A stretch of 6,112 nucleotides of DNA from an uncultured Clostridium sp. (lineage in GTDB: Bacteria > Bacillota > Clostridia > Lachnospirales > Lachnospiraceae), in the NCBI GenBank assembly GCA_947643685.1, contig CANRXD010000113.1, positions 1 to 6,112 of the forward strand. Direction: 5' to 3'. A program made the translations under genes and the position numbers. The notes beneath the pieces are model-generated. The model saw only the letters and a program-made list of their open reading frames with translations. It was not told where the DNA came from and did not search any database. The first letter of the stretch is position 1. Every line of letters begins with the position of its first letter. This document shows, piece after piece, positions 1 to 6,112 of this stretch.

Positions 1-513
1 GCTGCATGCAAAAAAACAGATTTTTTCCGGCTTTCTGTAAAGAATCTGAAGCTCTCCGTCAGCCACCGGACGGTCCAGAAGCACCGCCGCATCTATCTCT
101 CCCTTTTTTAGTGCCTCCAAAAGGCGTATCGTTGTATCCACTGTCACTTTCAAATCCACTTCCGGATACTTTTTCAAATAGGAAGCAATCCCCTTCACAT
201 ATTCTGAGGCGCTCACTGACTCCACCATTCCGACAGTCAGATGTCCGGCCGGCGTTCCGTTCCTGTCAAAATGGATTCTGGTCTCCTCCTCCAGAGCCCG
301 GAATCTGTATGCATAAGTAAGAAGTTCTTCCCCTGCGGTGGAAAGAACCACCCGCCTCCCGTTTCTTATGAACAGCGGCATCCCCAGTTCCTTTTCCAGA
401 GCTTCCACCTGGGCCGTAACCGTGGATTGTGCATACCCAAGGCTCTCTGCCGCCCTCGTGAAATTTTTAAGCTCCGCTGTACGAATAAATGTCTTTAAAT
501 TCCTAAGTTCCAT
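1..513 (-). CDS. LysR-family transcriptional regulator, C-terminus cut by window edge
   Basis: I translated this by hand from the ATG at 513 back to base 1: 171 codons without a stop, so the protein runs on beyond the left edge. LysR proteins are usually about 290-310 residues, so roughly 55% is here. Residues 1-60 are the winged helix-turn-helix (MELRNLKTFIRTAELKNFTR, then AAESLGYAQSTVTAQVEALE and LGMPLFIR), with the family pattern of helix-turn-helix at about 18-44. A linker helix follows (about 62-85). The effector-binding domain starts near residue 90 (GHLTVGMVESVSASEYV) and contains the usual YPEVDLKV strand. An AAGGGA ribosome binding site lies 6 bases or so upstream of the ATG, and the upstream in-frame region offers no better start. 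It is divergent from the nitrilase gene with a 108-base gap, so it probably controls that gene and itself (inference from family habit). The effector cannot be told from sequence. Confidence 0.93.
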   Translation of the reverse strand, partial: MELRNLKTFIRTAELKNFTRAAESLGYAQSTVTAQVEALEKELGMPLFIRNGRRVVLSTAGEELLTYAYRFRALEEETRIHFDRNGTPAGHLTVGMVESVSASEYVKGIASYLKKYPEVDLKVTVDTTIRLLEALKKGEIDAAVLLDRPVADGELQILYRKPEKICFFACS

Positions 514-524
514 TGATTTCCCTT

Positions 525-539
525 ATCATTTTTTTCGAT
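525..539. promoter_or_regulatory. Candidate LysR-type operator (ATC-N9-GAT)
   Basis: Bases 525-527 are ATC and 537-539 are GAT, separated by exactly nine bases; this also satisfies the general T-N11-A LysR box. The box lies 12 bases upstream of the regulator start codon, and its centre (532) is about 65 bases upstream of the predicted nitrilase transcription start (about 597). That is where the high-affinity recognition site of LysR regulators normally sits. The spacer is a T-run, so low complexity makes a chance match possible. Confidence 0.45.
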
Positions 540-581
540 TTTGTTTATTCCTTTTTTCCGTTTTTCTCTCCGCATCCTCCA

Positions 582-590
582 TGCTATGAT
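582..590 (+). promoter_or_regulatory. Extended -10 promoter for the nitrilase gene
   Basis: TGC at 582-584 followed by TATGAT at 585-590 forms an extended -10 element; transcription would start near 597, giving a short leader of about 25 bases. The -35 region with a 17-base spacer (562-567, TTTTCT) is poor, which fits a promoter that needs an activator such as the divergent LysR protein. A short inverted repeat, GCAT-N5-ATGC (572-584), overlaps it and could be part of an activation site, but this is weak. Confidence 0.5.
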
Positions 591-621
591 AAAGACAAGG
601 AAAACGATTGGAGAGATTCCT

Positions 622-1542
622 ATGAATGATTTGAAATCCACCTGCCGCATTGCCGTTGTACAGGCCGCCCCGGTTCTTTTTGACAAGGAGGCCTGCATGA
701 AAAAAGTTCTTTTCCTCATTGATGCCTGCTCAAAATCACAGGCGGAACTCATTGTGTTCCCTGAGCTCTTCATTCCCGGCTACCCTTACGGAATGACCTT
801 CGGCTTCACCGTTGGAAGCCGGAATGAGGCAGGAAGAGAAGACTGGAAACGGTATTATGACAATTCCATTCTGGTTCCCGGACCGGAAACCGATGCCATA
901 GGAGAAGCGGCCAAAAAAGCAAAGGCCTATGTAAGCATCGGCGTATCAGAGCGGGATGCCGTTACGGCCACCCTTTATAATACGAACCTGATCTTTACCC
1001 CCGATGGTTCTCTGGCTGCCGTCCACAGAAAGCTAAAACCCACAGGAGCTGAACGACTCGTCTGGGGAGATGCTGACAGAGGCTATTTCCCCATGGTCCA
1101 GACCCCCTGGGGGCCCATGGGTGCCATGATCTGCTGGGAAAGCTACATGCCTCTGGCCCGTACCGCCCTCTATCAGAAGGGGGTCACCATTTACCTGGCC
1201 CCTAACACCAACGACAACGAAGAATGGCAGTCCACCGTCCGCCACATCGCCATTGAAGGCCGCTGCTATGTGGTAAACTGCAACATGTTCTTCACCAGGA
1301 GTGATTATCCCTGTGATTTAAACGGCTCAGATGAAATTGCAAAGCTTCCGGATGTGGTCTGCCGCGGCGGCAGCAGCGTCATTGCCCCCACAGGGCATCC
1401 TGTGATGGAGCCGGCCTGGGATGAAGAGGCCATCCTCTATGCCGATCTTCCCATGGACCAGGTGCCTGCCTCCCGGATGGAATTTGACCCGGCCGGCCAC
1501 TACTCCCGTCCCGATGTGCTTGAGCTCATTGTCCACCAGTAG
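622..1542 (+). CDS. Nitrilase (carbon-nitrogen hydrolase superfamily, branch 1-like)
   Basis: A 306-residue protein of the nitrilase superfamily. These enzymes hydrolyse nitriles to the carboxylic acid and ammonia through a cysteine thioester. The active site is complete: Glu48 (IVFPELFIPGYPYG), Lys137 (HRKLKPTGAERLVWGD) with the second glutamate Glu144, and Cys171 (GAMICWESYMPLARTALY). The 34-residue gap from Lys to Cys equals that of characterised nitrilases. The block APNTNDNEEWQSTVRHIAIE and the following GRCYVVNCNMF are typical of true nitrilases of the aryl-aceto/plant NIT type rather than amidases. The usual CWEN is CWES here. The C-terminal tail after the core is short, as total lengths of 310-370 are common. 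Start choice: ATG 622 has GGAGAG at 610-615 with a 6-base spacer; the upstream in-frame TTG 541 and ATG 586 lack a site, and 586 lies in the -10 box. It is a single-gene unit ended by the hairpin at 1551. The natural substrate is unknown; the cytoplasm is its expected location, as no signal peptide is seen. Confidence 0.93.
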   Translation: MNDLKSTCRIAVVQAAPVLFDKEACMKKVLFLIDACSKSQAELIVFPELFIPGYPYGMTFGFTVGSRNEAGREDWKRYYDNSILVPGPETDAIGEAAKKAKAYVSIGVSERDAVTATLYNTNLIFTPDGSLAAVHRKLKPTGAERLVWGDADRGYFPMVQTPWGPMGAMICWESYMPLARTALYQKGVTIYLAPNTNDNEEWQSTVRHIAIEGRCYVVNCNMFFTRSDYPCDLNGSDEIAKLPDVVCRGGSSVIAPTGHPVMEPAWDEEAILYADLPMDQVPASRMEFDPAGHYSRPDVLELIVHQ

Positions 1543-1550
1543 GCCAACAG

Positions 1551-1595
1551 AAAAGCTCTTTTCTGTCCTTCATGTAAAACAGAAAAGAGCTTTTT
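1551..1595. terminator. Bidirectional rho-independent terminator between nitrilase and yebC
   Basis: The arms 1551-1566 and 1579-1594 are perfect reverse complements (16 bp) around a 12-base loop. The core is GCTCTTTTCTGT paired with ACAGAAAAGAGC. TTTTT at 1591-1595 serves plus-strand transcripts and AAAA at 1551-1554 gives a U-run on the minus strand. It lies 8 bases after the nitrilase stop and 22 bases after the yebC stop, so it can end both convergent genes. Confidence 0.88.
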
Positions 1596-1616
1596 ACCTG
1601 CCATTCCTCCCGGCAA

Positions 1617-2345
1617 TTACTCGTCCCAGTTGTGATAAACGGCCTGTACGTCGTCATCTTCATCTAAAAGATCCAGAATCCGGTTCATCTTCTTGATGGC
1701 ATCATCGTCAGAAAGCTCCACCCAGGTCTGGGGGATCATGGTTACATCGGCCTGTATCATCGGAATACCGGCCTTTTCCAGGGCCTCGCGGACCTCACTG
1801 AAAGCATCGGGATCCGTCAATACCTCATAGCTGTCCTCTTCCTCCGCAAAATCCTCCGCGCCAGCGTCCAGAGCCGCCATCATCAGCTCATCGGCATCCA
1901 TCCCGCACTCTTCTTTATCAATAATAATCTGTCCCTTTTTATCGAACATGAAGGACACACTTCCCTGTGTGCCGACATTTCCGCCGCCTTTGGTGAAAGC
2001 ACTTCTCACATTGGCAGCAGTGCGGTTTTTATTATCCGTCAGAGTTTCAACGATAATGGCAATTCCGCTTGGGCCATATCCCTCATAAGTAAGATTCTCA
2101 TAATTTACGGAGTTTAAGTCCCCGGCTGCCTTTTTAATTCCGCGGTCAATGGTATCGTTTGGCATATTGTTGGCCTTTGCCTTTGCGATTACATCACGAA
2201 GCTTGCTGTTATTGGCCGGGTCTGCGCCGCCTTCCTTTACTGCAACTGCAATCTCGCGCCCGATTACCGTAAAGATTTTTCCCTTGGCCGCGTCATTTTT
2301 CTCTTTCTTATGTTTAATGTTGGCAAATTTAGAATGTCCTGACAT
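1617..2345 (-). CDS. yebC: YebC/PmpR/TACO1 family protein
   Basis: A full-length 242-residue member (family usually about 235-250). The N-terminal signature [20 protein letters not shown] (1-20), the helical region with [18 protein letters not shown] (45-62), the [15 protein letters not shown] strand-loop (86-100) and [20 protein letters not shown] (103-122) are the standard family blocks. The C-terminal domain (about 130-242) is acidic and ends in [15 protein letters not shown]. The MSGHSK start marks the larger YebC group rather than the YeeI-like paralogue. Family knowledge: members were long annotated as transcriptional regulators; mitochondrial TACO1 and recent bacterial work point to a ribosome-associated translation factor that helps at proline-rich stalls. 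Which role holds here cannot be read from sequence. AAGGAG at 2354-2359 sits 8 bases from the ATG. It is often beside ruvCAB in other bacteria, but not here: neighbours are a convergent nitrilase and a divergent peptidase. Cytoplasmic. Confidence 0.97.
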   Translation of the reverse strand: MSGHSKFANIKHKKEKNDAAKGKIFTVIGREIAVAVKEGGADPANNSKLRDVIAKAKANNMPNDTIDRGIKKAAGDLNSVNYENLTYEGYGPSGIAIIVETLTDNKNRTAANVRSAFTKGGGNVGTQGSVSFMFDKKGQIIIDKEECGMDADELMMAALDAGAEDFAEEEDSYEVLTDPDAFSEVREALEKAGIPMIQADVTMIPQTWVELSDDDAIKKMNRILDLLDEDDDVQAVYHNWDE

Positions 2346-2426
2346 CTTTCCCGCTCCTTCTCTCTTCGATTCTTCTGTTTAACCGCCGCTTAAGGCCCCT
2401 GGCCGCCGGCAGTATTCTCATATTCC

Positions 2427-2448
2427 GCTGTTTCCCGACGAAAACAGC
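2427..2448. repeat. Small inverted repeat in the yebC upstream region
   Basis: GCTGTTT (2427-2433) and AAACAGC (2442-2448) pair perfectly over 7 bp with an 8-base loop. If yebC is transcribed from the promoter near 2480, this hairpin lies in its roughly 130-base leader. There is no U-run beside it, so it is not a classical terminator. Its role, if any, is unknown. Confidence 0.35.
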
Positions 2449-2479
2449 ATCTGCATATCATAATCCAGAATATTTTAGC

Positions 2480-2488
2480 ATTATATCA
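2480..2488 (-). promoter_or_regulatory. Candidate extended -10 promoter for yebC
   Basis: On the minus strand, TGA followed by TATAAT (bases 2488 down to 2480) makes an extended -10 element. No convincing -35 hexamer lies 16-18 bases further upstream. Transcription would begin near 2473, leaving a leader of about 128 bases, longer than usual, so another start nearer the gene is possible. The region 2346-2479 otherwise shows only a GC-rich patch (about 2381-2411) and the small inverted repeat. Confidence 0.4.
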
Positions 2489-2509
2489 TTCACTTGGCAA
2501 GAGCTTTTC

Positions 2510-2537
2510 TTGACACAAATTACAGGAATGTTATAAT
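2510..2537 (+). promoter_or_regulatory. Near-consensus sigma-A promoter for the S9 peptidase
   Basis: TTGACA at 2510-2515 and TATAAT at 2532-2537 are both perfect hexamers, 16 bases apart, with TGT (2529-2531) adding an extended -10. Transcription should start near 2544, about 30 bases before the ATG. A second TATAAT (2545-2550) has no matching -35. GGAGGA at 2562-2567 is a strong ribosome binding site with a 6-base spacer. The design suggests strong, constitutive expression. Confidence 0.88.
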
Positions 2538-2573
2538 ATAGAGGTATAATTCTCAAAAAATGGAGGAAGCGCA

Positions 2574-4508
2574 ATGAAAAAGATTGAAGTCGATACCTTT
2601 CTGTCCTTTCAGTTCGTAAGCAATCCAACCTTTTCCCCTGACGGTGCCTATATTGCTTTCGTGGTATCCACAGCGGACAGGGCTGAAAATGCCTACAAGG
2701 CAAATCTTTATGTTTACGACCTGAATGCAAAAAAGACACTGAAGCTGACCAACGGAGGGGATGCCAAAACATACGCCTGGACAAAGGACAACACGCTTTT
2801 GTTCCCGGCTGCAAGAAGCAGTGAAATTAAGAAAAAGCAGGAATCCGGAGAAGCCGTTACCGGTTTTTATGAGATTTCCCCCAGGGGCGGCGAAGCTCTG
2901 GAGGCATTTACCGTTCCCGCGAAAGCGACTGCTGTCAAAGCCCTGCCCGATGGCCGTTTTTTACTTACCATCAATCAGGACAACTATAAAGATACCAGGA
3001 AAAAATCTTACGAAGTATTTGATGAGCTTCCCTTCTGGGGCAATGGCCTGGGCTACACGAACGCCAAAAGGAACCGCCTTGCCATTTATAACCGTGAAAC
3101 CGAAAATCTTACTTACATTGCCGATGACTGGACTGACTGTATGGAATCCTCAGTCTTCGGAGATCTCCTGCTCTATAAGGCATACCCCTGGAAGCAGAGT
3201 GTCCGCAGCTTAAACGCAGGAATTTATCTTTATAACTTAAAAACCGGTGAAACCCAGACCATGGTGGAACCGGAAACCATGTACACAGGCGCCATTGAAC
3301 TCCTAAACGAAAACGAAGCTCTGGTTGCCGCCCTGGATCCCGGCTACAAGGACCATACAAAATACTGTGAATTTTACAAATTAAACTTAAGGGACAAGTC
3401 CCTGACTCATTATCTGCCCTATGACGCTTCCATCGGCTCCGGTTCCGTGGGCTCTGATGCAAGATATGGCGCAGGCCGTGGACATAAGGCCTTAAACGGC
3501 GACTTTTACTTTATCTCCACTGTGGACGATTTTGCATGGCTCAGAAAGCTTTCTTCCAACGGCACTATTTCCGACAGCCTCACAAAGGGCAGCTCCTGCG
3601 ACAGCTTTGATGTAAACGAAGAGCATCTGGTAAGCTGCGAGCTTCAGGGCTTAAAACTTGCGGAGCTTTATCTGGACGGCCAGCAGATCACCCACTTCAA
3701 CGACCACCTTGCAGAGGAATATTCCATCAGCACACCTGAGGGCTTTACCTTCACTGCCAGCGACGGATACGAAATCCACGGGTGGGTTATGAAACCGGCG
3801 GATTATGAAGAAGGCGTTTCCTATCCGGCTATCCTTCATATCCATGGCGGCCCCCGCACCGTATTCTCCGACGTATTCCATCACGAGATGCAGATGTGGG
3901 CAAACGCAGGCTACTTCGTATTCTACTGCAACCCCAGAGGTTCCGACGGACGCGGAACAGACTTTGGAAACATCAACGGAATTTACGGAACCGTGGACTA
4001 CCAGAACCTGATGGATTTCACTGATGAAGTATTGAAGAGATATCCTCAGATTGACGCCGGACGTGTGGGCGTTGCCGGCGGCTCTTACGGCGGCTTCATG
4101 ACCAACTGGATTGTGGGCCACACCGACCGGTTCGCAGCAGGCGCTTCCCAGCGTTCCATCTCCAACTGGGTTTCCTTTGAGCATAACTCCGATATCGGAC
4201 ATACCTTCATTCTTCATAACCAGGGCGGAACTACCAGAGATAATGTGGAACTCCTTTGGGAACAGTCCCCGTTAAAATATGCAGAAAACTGCAAAACTCC
4301 CACACTGTTTATCCACTCTGATGAGGACTATCGCTGCTATATGGCAGAGGGACTTGCCATGTACAGCGCCATCATGAGAAACGGCTGTCCTTCCAGACTC
4401 TGCCTGTTCCACGGGGAAAACCATGAATTATCCCGCGGCGGAAAACCAGAAAACCGCATCGACCGTATGACAGAAATCATCAGCTGGATGAATACTTATT
4501 TGAAATAA
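2574..4508 (+). CDS. S9 family serine peptidase (prolyl oligopeptidase / acylaminoacyl-peptidase-like)
   Basis: A 644-residue protein, normal length for bacterial S9 peptidases. Residues 1 to about 375 form the beta-propeller that gates substrate access: PD40-like strands are visible at 16-31 (SNPTFSPDGAYIAFVV), 63-79 and 122-133. The alpha/beta hydrolase domain runs from about 385 to 644. The oxyanion-side motif HIHGGPRT is at 422-429, the nucleophile Ser504 is in AGGSYGGF, the acid is Asp585 in HSDEDYRC and the base His617 in GENHELSRGG, so the triad is complete. The HSxEDYRC and NHELSR motifs point to the S9C acylaminoacyl-peptidase/dipeptidyl-peptidase type. Such enzymes cleave short peptides, sometimes N-acylated or with particular N-terminal residues; the exact specificity cannot be inferred. 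No signal peptide or membrane segment is seen, so it is probably cytoplasmic and acts in peptide turnover. The ATG is fixed by GGAGGA 6 bases upstream and by a consensus promoter. It is monocistronic, with a hairpin region just after the stop. Confidence 0.96.
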   Translation: MKKIEVDTFLSFQFVSNPTFSPDGAYIAFVVSTADRAENAYKANLYVYDLNAKKTLKLTNGGDAKTYAWTKDNTLLFPAARSSEIKKKQESGEAVTGFYEISPRGGEALEAFTVPAKATAVKALPDGRFLLTINQDNYKDTRKKSYEVFDELPFWGNGLGYTNAKRNRLAIYNRETENLTYIADDWTDCMESSVFGDLLLYKAYPWKQSVRSLNAGIYLYNLKTGETQTMVEPETMYTGAIELLNENEALVAALDPGYKDHTKYCEFYKLNLRDKSLTHYLPYDASIGSGSVGSDARYGAGRGHKALNGDFYFISTVDDFAWLRKLSSNGTISDSLTKGSSCDSFDVNEEHLVSCELQGLKLAELYLDGQQITHFNDHLAEEYSISTPEGFTFTASDGYEIHGWVMKPADYEEGVSYPAILHIHGGPRTVFSDVFHHEMQMWANAGYFVFYCNPRGSDGRGTDFGNINGIYGTVDYQNLMDFTDEVLKRYPQIDAGRVGVAGGSYGGFMTNWIVGHTDRFAAGASQRSISNWVSFEHNSDIGHTFILHNQGGTTRDNVELLWEQSPLKYAENCKTPTLFIHSDEDYRCYMAEGLAMYSAIMRNGCPSRLCLFHGENHELSRGGKPENRIDRMTEIISWMNTYLK

Positions 4509-4514
4509 AAAGGA

Positions 4515-4567
4515 AGCAGGGGGTGTCGCAAAATCATCAAATCAGATGATTGAGCGATGCCCCCGCT
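4515..4567. repeat. Long nested hairpin just after the peptidase stop
   Basis: GGGGGTGTCGC (4519-4529) pairs with GCGATGCCCCC (4554-4564) over 11 bp with two G-U wobbles in plus-strand RNA. After a 2x2 internal loop, AATCATC (4532-4538) pairs perfectly with GATGATT (4545-4551) around a 6-base loop. AGC/GCT extends the base with one bulged A. It begins 6 bases after the peptidase stop and has no U-run, so it may protect the mRNA 3' end or be the palindromic end of a mobile element. Confidence 0.7.
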
Positions 4568-4577
4568 CTATGGACAT

Positions 4578-4626
4578 AAAAATCCGGAAAGAATCTTTTC
4601 ATTTGCTGATTCTTTCCGGATTTTTT
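4578..4626. terminator. Strong rho-independent terminator, possibly bidirectional
   Basis: AATCCGGAAAGAATC (4581-4595) and GATTCTTTCCGGATT (4608-4622) are perfect complements (15 bp, 18 with the flanking A/T pairs) around a 12-base loop, followed by TTTTTT (4621-4626). AAAAA at 4578-4582 gives a U-run on the other strand. It would end the peptidase transcript 70 bases after its stop and could also stop readthrough from the chemoreceptor gene on the minus strand. Confidence 0.9.
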
Positions 4627-4688
4627 GCGGACTTTAATAAAGCTGTTGATTTTACAGTCTGTTATGCACTTTCTTTTACCGGAATAGA

Positions 4689-4730
4689 GCCGTTACTCCA
4701 TAGATGATTATTTATCTATTTTGCAACGGC
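4689..4730. repeat. Nested inverted repeat at the right end of the gene-free region
   Basis: GCCGTT (4689-4694) pairs with AACGGC (4725-4730), and inside it ATAGAT (4700-4705) pairs with ATCTAT (4714-4719) around an 8-base loop. The architecture mirrors the hairpin at 4515-4567, which supports reading the two as matched ends of one element. Confidence 0.5.
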
Positions 4731-4755
4731 CCCTGTTGACCTCCATACAGATGAT

Positions 4756-4769
4756 CGGGAAAACTCCCG
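4756..4769 (-). other. Small hairpin just after the chemoreceptor stop
   Basis: CGGGA (4756-4760) and TCCCG (4765-4769) form a 5-bp stem with a 4-base loop, 5 bases beyond the chemoreceptor stop codon. No U-run follows on the minus strand, so it is at best a weak pause site; the hairpin at 4578-4626 is the better terminator for this gene. Confidence 0.25.
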
Positions 4770-4774
4770 GGAAC

Positions 4775-6112
4775 TTATTCTGATATGCGACGATTTGAAA
4801 TGCTGCTTTTCAGTCTGAACCTTTCAACAAGCTTTCTCATAAGCTGCGACTGGTTCAACAGCTCCTCACTTGCCGCCGCGCTCTCTTCCGCGGTTGCCGA
4901 ATTTGTCTGTACTACACTGGATATCTGATCGATACCCGCAGTAATCGAGGAGATTGAATCAGCCTGCTCACTGCTGGCTGCCGAAATCTGCCCGATAATG
5001 CCTGTCACTTCGTTTACGTCGCTAACGGTCTGAATCAGGGACTGAGCGGTATCATCTGCAATCTGTTTGCCGTTCTCCACTGCCTTCAAAGAATTCTCGA
5101 TCAGGCCGGAGATGTTTACAGATGCCTCCGTGCTTTTGTTTGCCAGATTGCGAACTTCATCGGCTACTATGGCAAACCCCTTTCCGGCGGCACCTGCACG
5201 GGCGGCTTCTACGGCTGCATTCAGAGCGAGGATATTGGTCTGGAACGCAATATCCTCAATGATCTTCATAATCTTACCAATCTCACTGGAACAAGTGCTG
5301 ATATCGCCCATTGCCTGTATCATCTGCTGCATTTTCTCTTTGTTCTCATTCATTTTTGTACTGACGCTGCCAGCTGCGGCACTGGCCTGCCGCGCATTCT
5401 CTGCATTCTGATTAACCTTGCCGGAAATCTCAGCGATGGTGGCGGCCAGTTCCTGCACGGAGCTGGCCTGCTCGGCCGCTCCCTGGGCAAGGGCCTGGGC
5501 ACCGTTGGATACCTGATCCGCCCCGCCCGCAACCTGCGAGGAGCTTTGGCTGATCTGCAGCATAGTGTCATTGAGTTTTTCCGAGATGCTCCGGAAAGAA
5601 ACCAGCAGATGGCGGAAGGCACCGGTATATTCTTCCTCACAGACCGAATCCACCGTGAAATCACCTTCAGCCATTCGGGCGAGGAACTTATTCTCATCAT
5701 CAATAATAACCTGAAGCTTGTGGATTAATCTGCCTACCTGAGAAGCAAGAACACCCAGCTCATCCCTGGAGGAATAGGAAATCACGACATCCAGATCCCC
5801 CTCCGCCATTTTAATAGCGGCATTCTCAATTTCGGAAACGGGAGTTTTGATCAGGCGTACGATCACAAAGGAGAAAAAGACTCCCGCCAGGATTACGGCG
5901 ATGAAAACCACCGCCAAAAGGAAAATGGCTGTGTAATAAAGGGAGGCACTGTCCTTCGCCGCACCATCACTGCCGTCCATATTGTATACGATAATATCGT
6001 TAAAAGCACTATTCAAGGCATTGTAAAGATCCACACATTCGCCCTCCAGGATCATACGGGCTTCCTCCACACGGCCCTGCCCGGCCAGCGCAATCATGTT
6101 TTCATCCGCTTT
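4775..6112 (-). CDS. Methyl-accepting chemotaxis protein, N-terminus cut by window edge
   Basis: The frame is open from the right edge (6112) to a TAA at 4775, giving 445 visible residues; the ATG at 6097 is internal, since the frame continues upstream of it (KADEN precedes it) and the first membrane helix is missing. Visible residues: 1 to about 57 are the end of the extracellular sensor (helical, four-helix-bundle-like); 59-85 a membrane helix ([22 protein letters not shown]); about 86-134 a HAMP domain ([20 protein letters not shown]); about 135-183 a second HAMP-like unit ([10 protein letters not shown]); about 190-435 the coiled-coil signalling domain. The hairpin tip that contacts CheA/CheW is at about 287-324 ([20 protein letters not shown], then [15 protein letters not shown]). 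Glu/Gln-rich helix segments such as [12 protein letters not shown] (407-418) are candidate methylation sites. The end (RRISE) lacks the NWETF-type pentapeptide that tethers CheR in enteric receptors. It would sense an unknown external ligand and steer flagellar movement. No other chemotaxis gene is in the window. Confidence 0.95.
   Translation of the reverse strand, partial: KADENMIALAGQGRVEEARMILEGECVDLYNALNSAFNDIIVYNMDGSDGAAKDSASLYYTAIFLLAVVFIAVILAGVFFSFVIVRLIKTPVSEIENAAIKMAEGDLDVVISYSSRDELGVLASQVGRLIHKLQVIIDDENKFLARMAEGDFTVDSVCEEEYTGAFRHLLVSFRSISEKLNDTMLQISQSSSQVAGGADQVSNGAQALAQGAAEQASSVQELAATIAEISGKVNQNAENARQASAAAGSVSTKMNENKEKMQQMIQAMGDISTCSSEIGKIMKIIEDIAFQTNILALNAAVEAARAGAAGKGFAIVADEVRNLANKSTEASVNISGLIENSLKAVENGKQIADDTAQSLIQTVSDVNEVTGIIGQISAASSEQADSISSITAGIDQISSVVQTNSATAEESAAASEELLNQSQLMRKLVERFRLKSSISNRRISE

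Larger units (their letters stand above)
4515..4737. mobile_element. Putative MITE-like or IS-derived remnant
   Basis: The two ends of this gene-free stretch form an imperfect terminal inverted repeat: AGGGGGTGTCGCAAAAT (4518-4534) against ATTTTGCAACGGCCCCT (4718-4734), 14 of 17 Watson-Crick matches, with pairing continuing weakly to 4515/4737. A further 8-bp perfect inverted pair, TCTATGGA (4567-4574) and TCCATAGA (4697-4704), lies inside. Each end also folds into its own nested hairpin. G-rich ends of the type GGGGCTGTTGCAAAAT resemble those of clostridial insertion sequences (from memory, possibly IS1182-like; not verified). It holds no ORF, so it would be a non-autonomous or decayed element. 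I see no clear target duplication. Alternatively it is simply a complex termination region. Confidence 0.42.

Noticed and set aside
6..498. Plus-strand open frames over the left 500 bases
   Set aside because: They overlap the LysR gene antisense, have no ribosome binding site and encode low-complexity Pro/Ser-rich peptides; the minus-strand LysR frame explains the region fully.
541..621. N-terminal extension of the nitrilase from TTG 541 or ATG 586
   Set aside because: The extra residues are not part of the nitrilase fold, lie over the predicted promoter, and have no ribosome binding site; ATG 622 has a good one.
2149..2382. Hydrophobic 77-codon plus-strand frame, possible small membrane protein
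   Set aside because: It is antisense to the conserved yebC N-terminus; the hydrophobic look comes from the complement of Lys/Glu-rich codons.
2458..2814. 118-codon minus-strand open frame over the peptidase start
   Set aside because: It overlaps the consensus promoter and the well-supported N-terminus of the peptidase, and its product matches no family I know.
3651..4217. 188-codon minus-strand open frame
   Set aside because: It is antisense to the catalytic domain of the S9 peptidase; its composition (Val/Gly/His-rich) is what the complement of that gene gives, and there is no ribosome binding site or recognisable domain.
4736..4764. TTGACC at 4736-4741 as a plus-strand promoter
   Set aside because: No -10 element lies 16-18 bases downstream, and no plus-strand gene follows.
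5067..5728. Plus- and minus-strand frames inside the chemoreceptor gene
   Set aside because: All lie in alternative frames of the highly conserved signalling domain and lack start signals.

Overview
The window looks like chromosomal DNA from a moderately GC-balanced Bacillota, most likely a gut-type Lachnospiraceae or related Clostridia (inference). Supporting signs are strong GGAGG-type ribosome binding sites, sigma-A-like promoters with TGn-TATAAT, a YebC protein of the [14 protein letters not shown] type, a cytoplasmic S9 peptidase with the HSDEDYRC motif, and a soluble-tip chemoreceptor. No RNA gene, CRISPR array, phage gene or transposase is visible.

Layout from left to right: (1) a LysR-type regulator on the minus strand, cut by the left edge (1-513); (2) a divergent control region (514-621) with a LysR-type ATC-N9-GAT box and an extended -10 promoter; (3) a branch-1-like nitrilase on the plus strand (622-1542) with the full Glu-Lys-Cys-Glu active site; (4) a 16-bp perfect hairpin that can terminate transcription from both sides (1551-1595); (5) yebC on the minus strand (1617-2345); (6) a second divergent control region (2346-2573) with a near-consensus promoter facing right; (7) an S9 family prolyl-oligopeptidase-like peptidase on the plus strand (2574-4508); (8) a gene-free 266-base stretch holding nested inverted repeats, a strong terminator and what looks like the two ends of a small IS-derived or MITE-like element (about 4515-4737); (9) a methyl-accepting chemotaxis protein on the minus strand, cut by the right edge (4775-6112).

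The genes alternate in direction, so each is probably its own transcription unit. The only functional pair suggested by layout is the LysR regulator with the nitrilase: the regulator box lies about 65 bases upstream of the predicted nitrilase transcription start, which is the classical LysR arrangement. YebC (translation or regulation), the peptidase (peptide turnover) and the chemoreceptor look like unrelated neighbours. I did not find a clearly new multi-gene system. The most unusual items are the putative mobile-element remnant carrying the terminator between peptidase and chemoreceptor, and the LysR-controlled nitrilase of unknown substrate.
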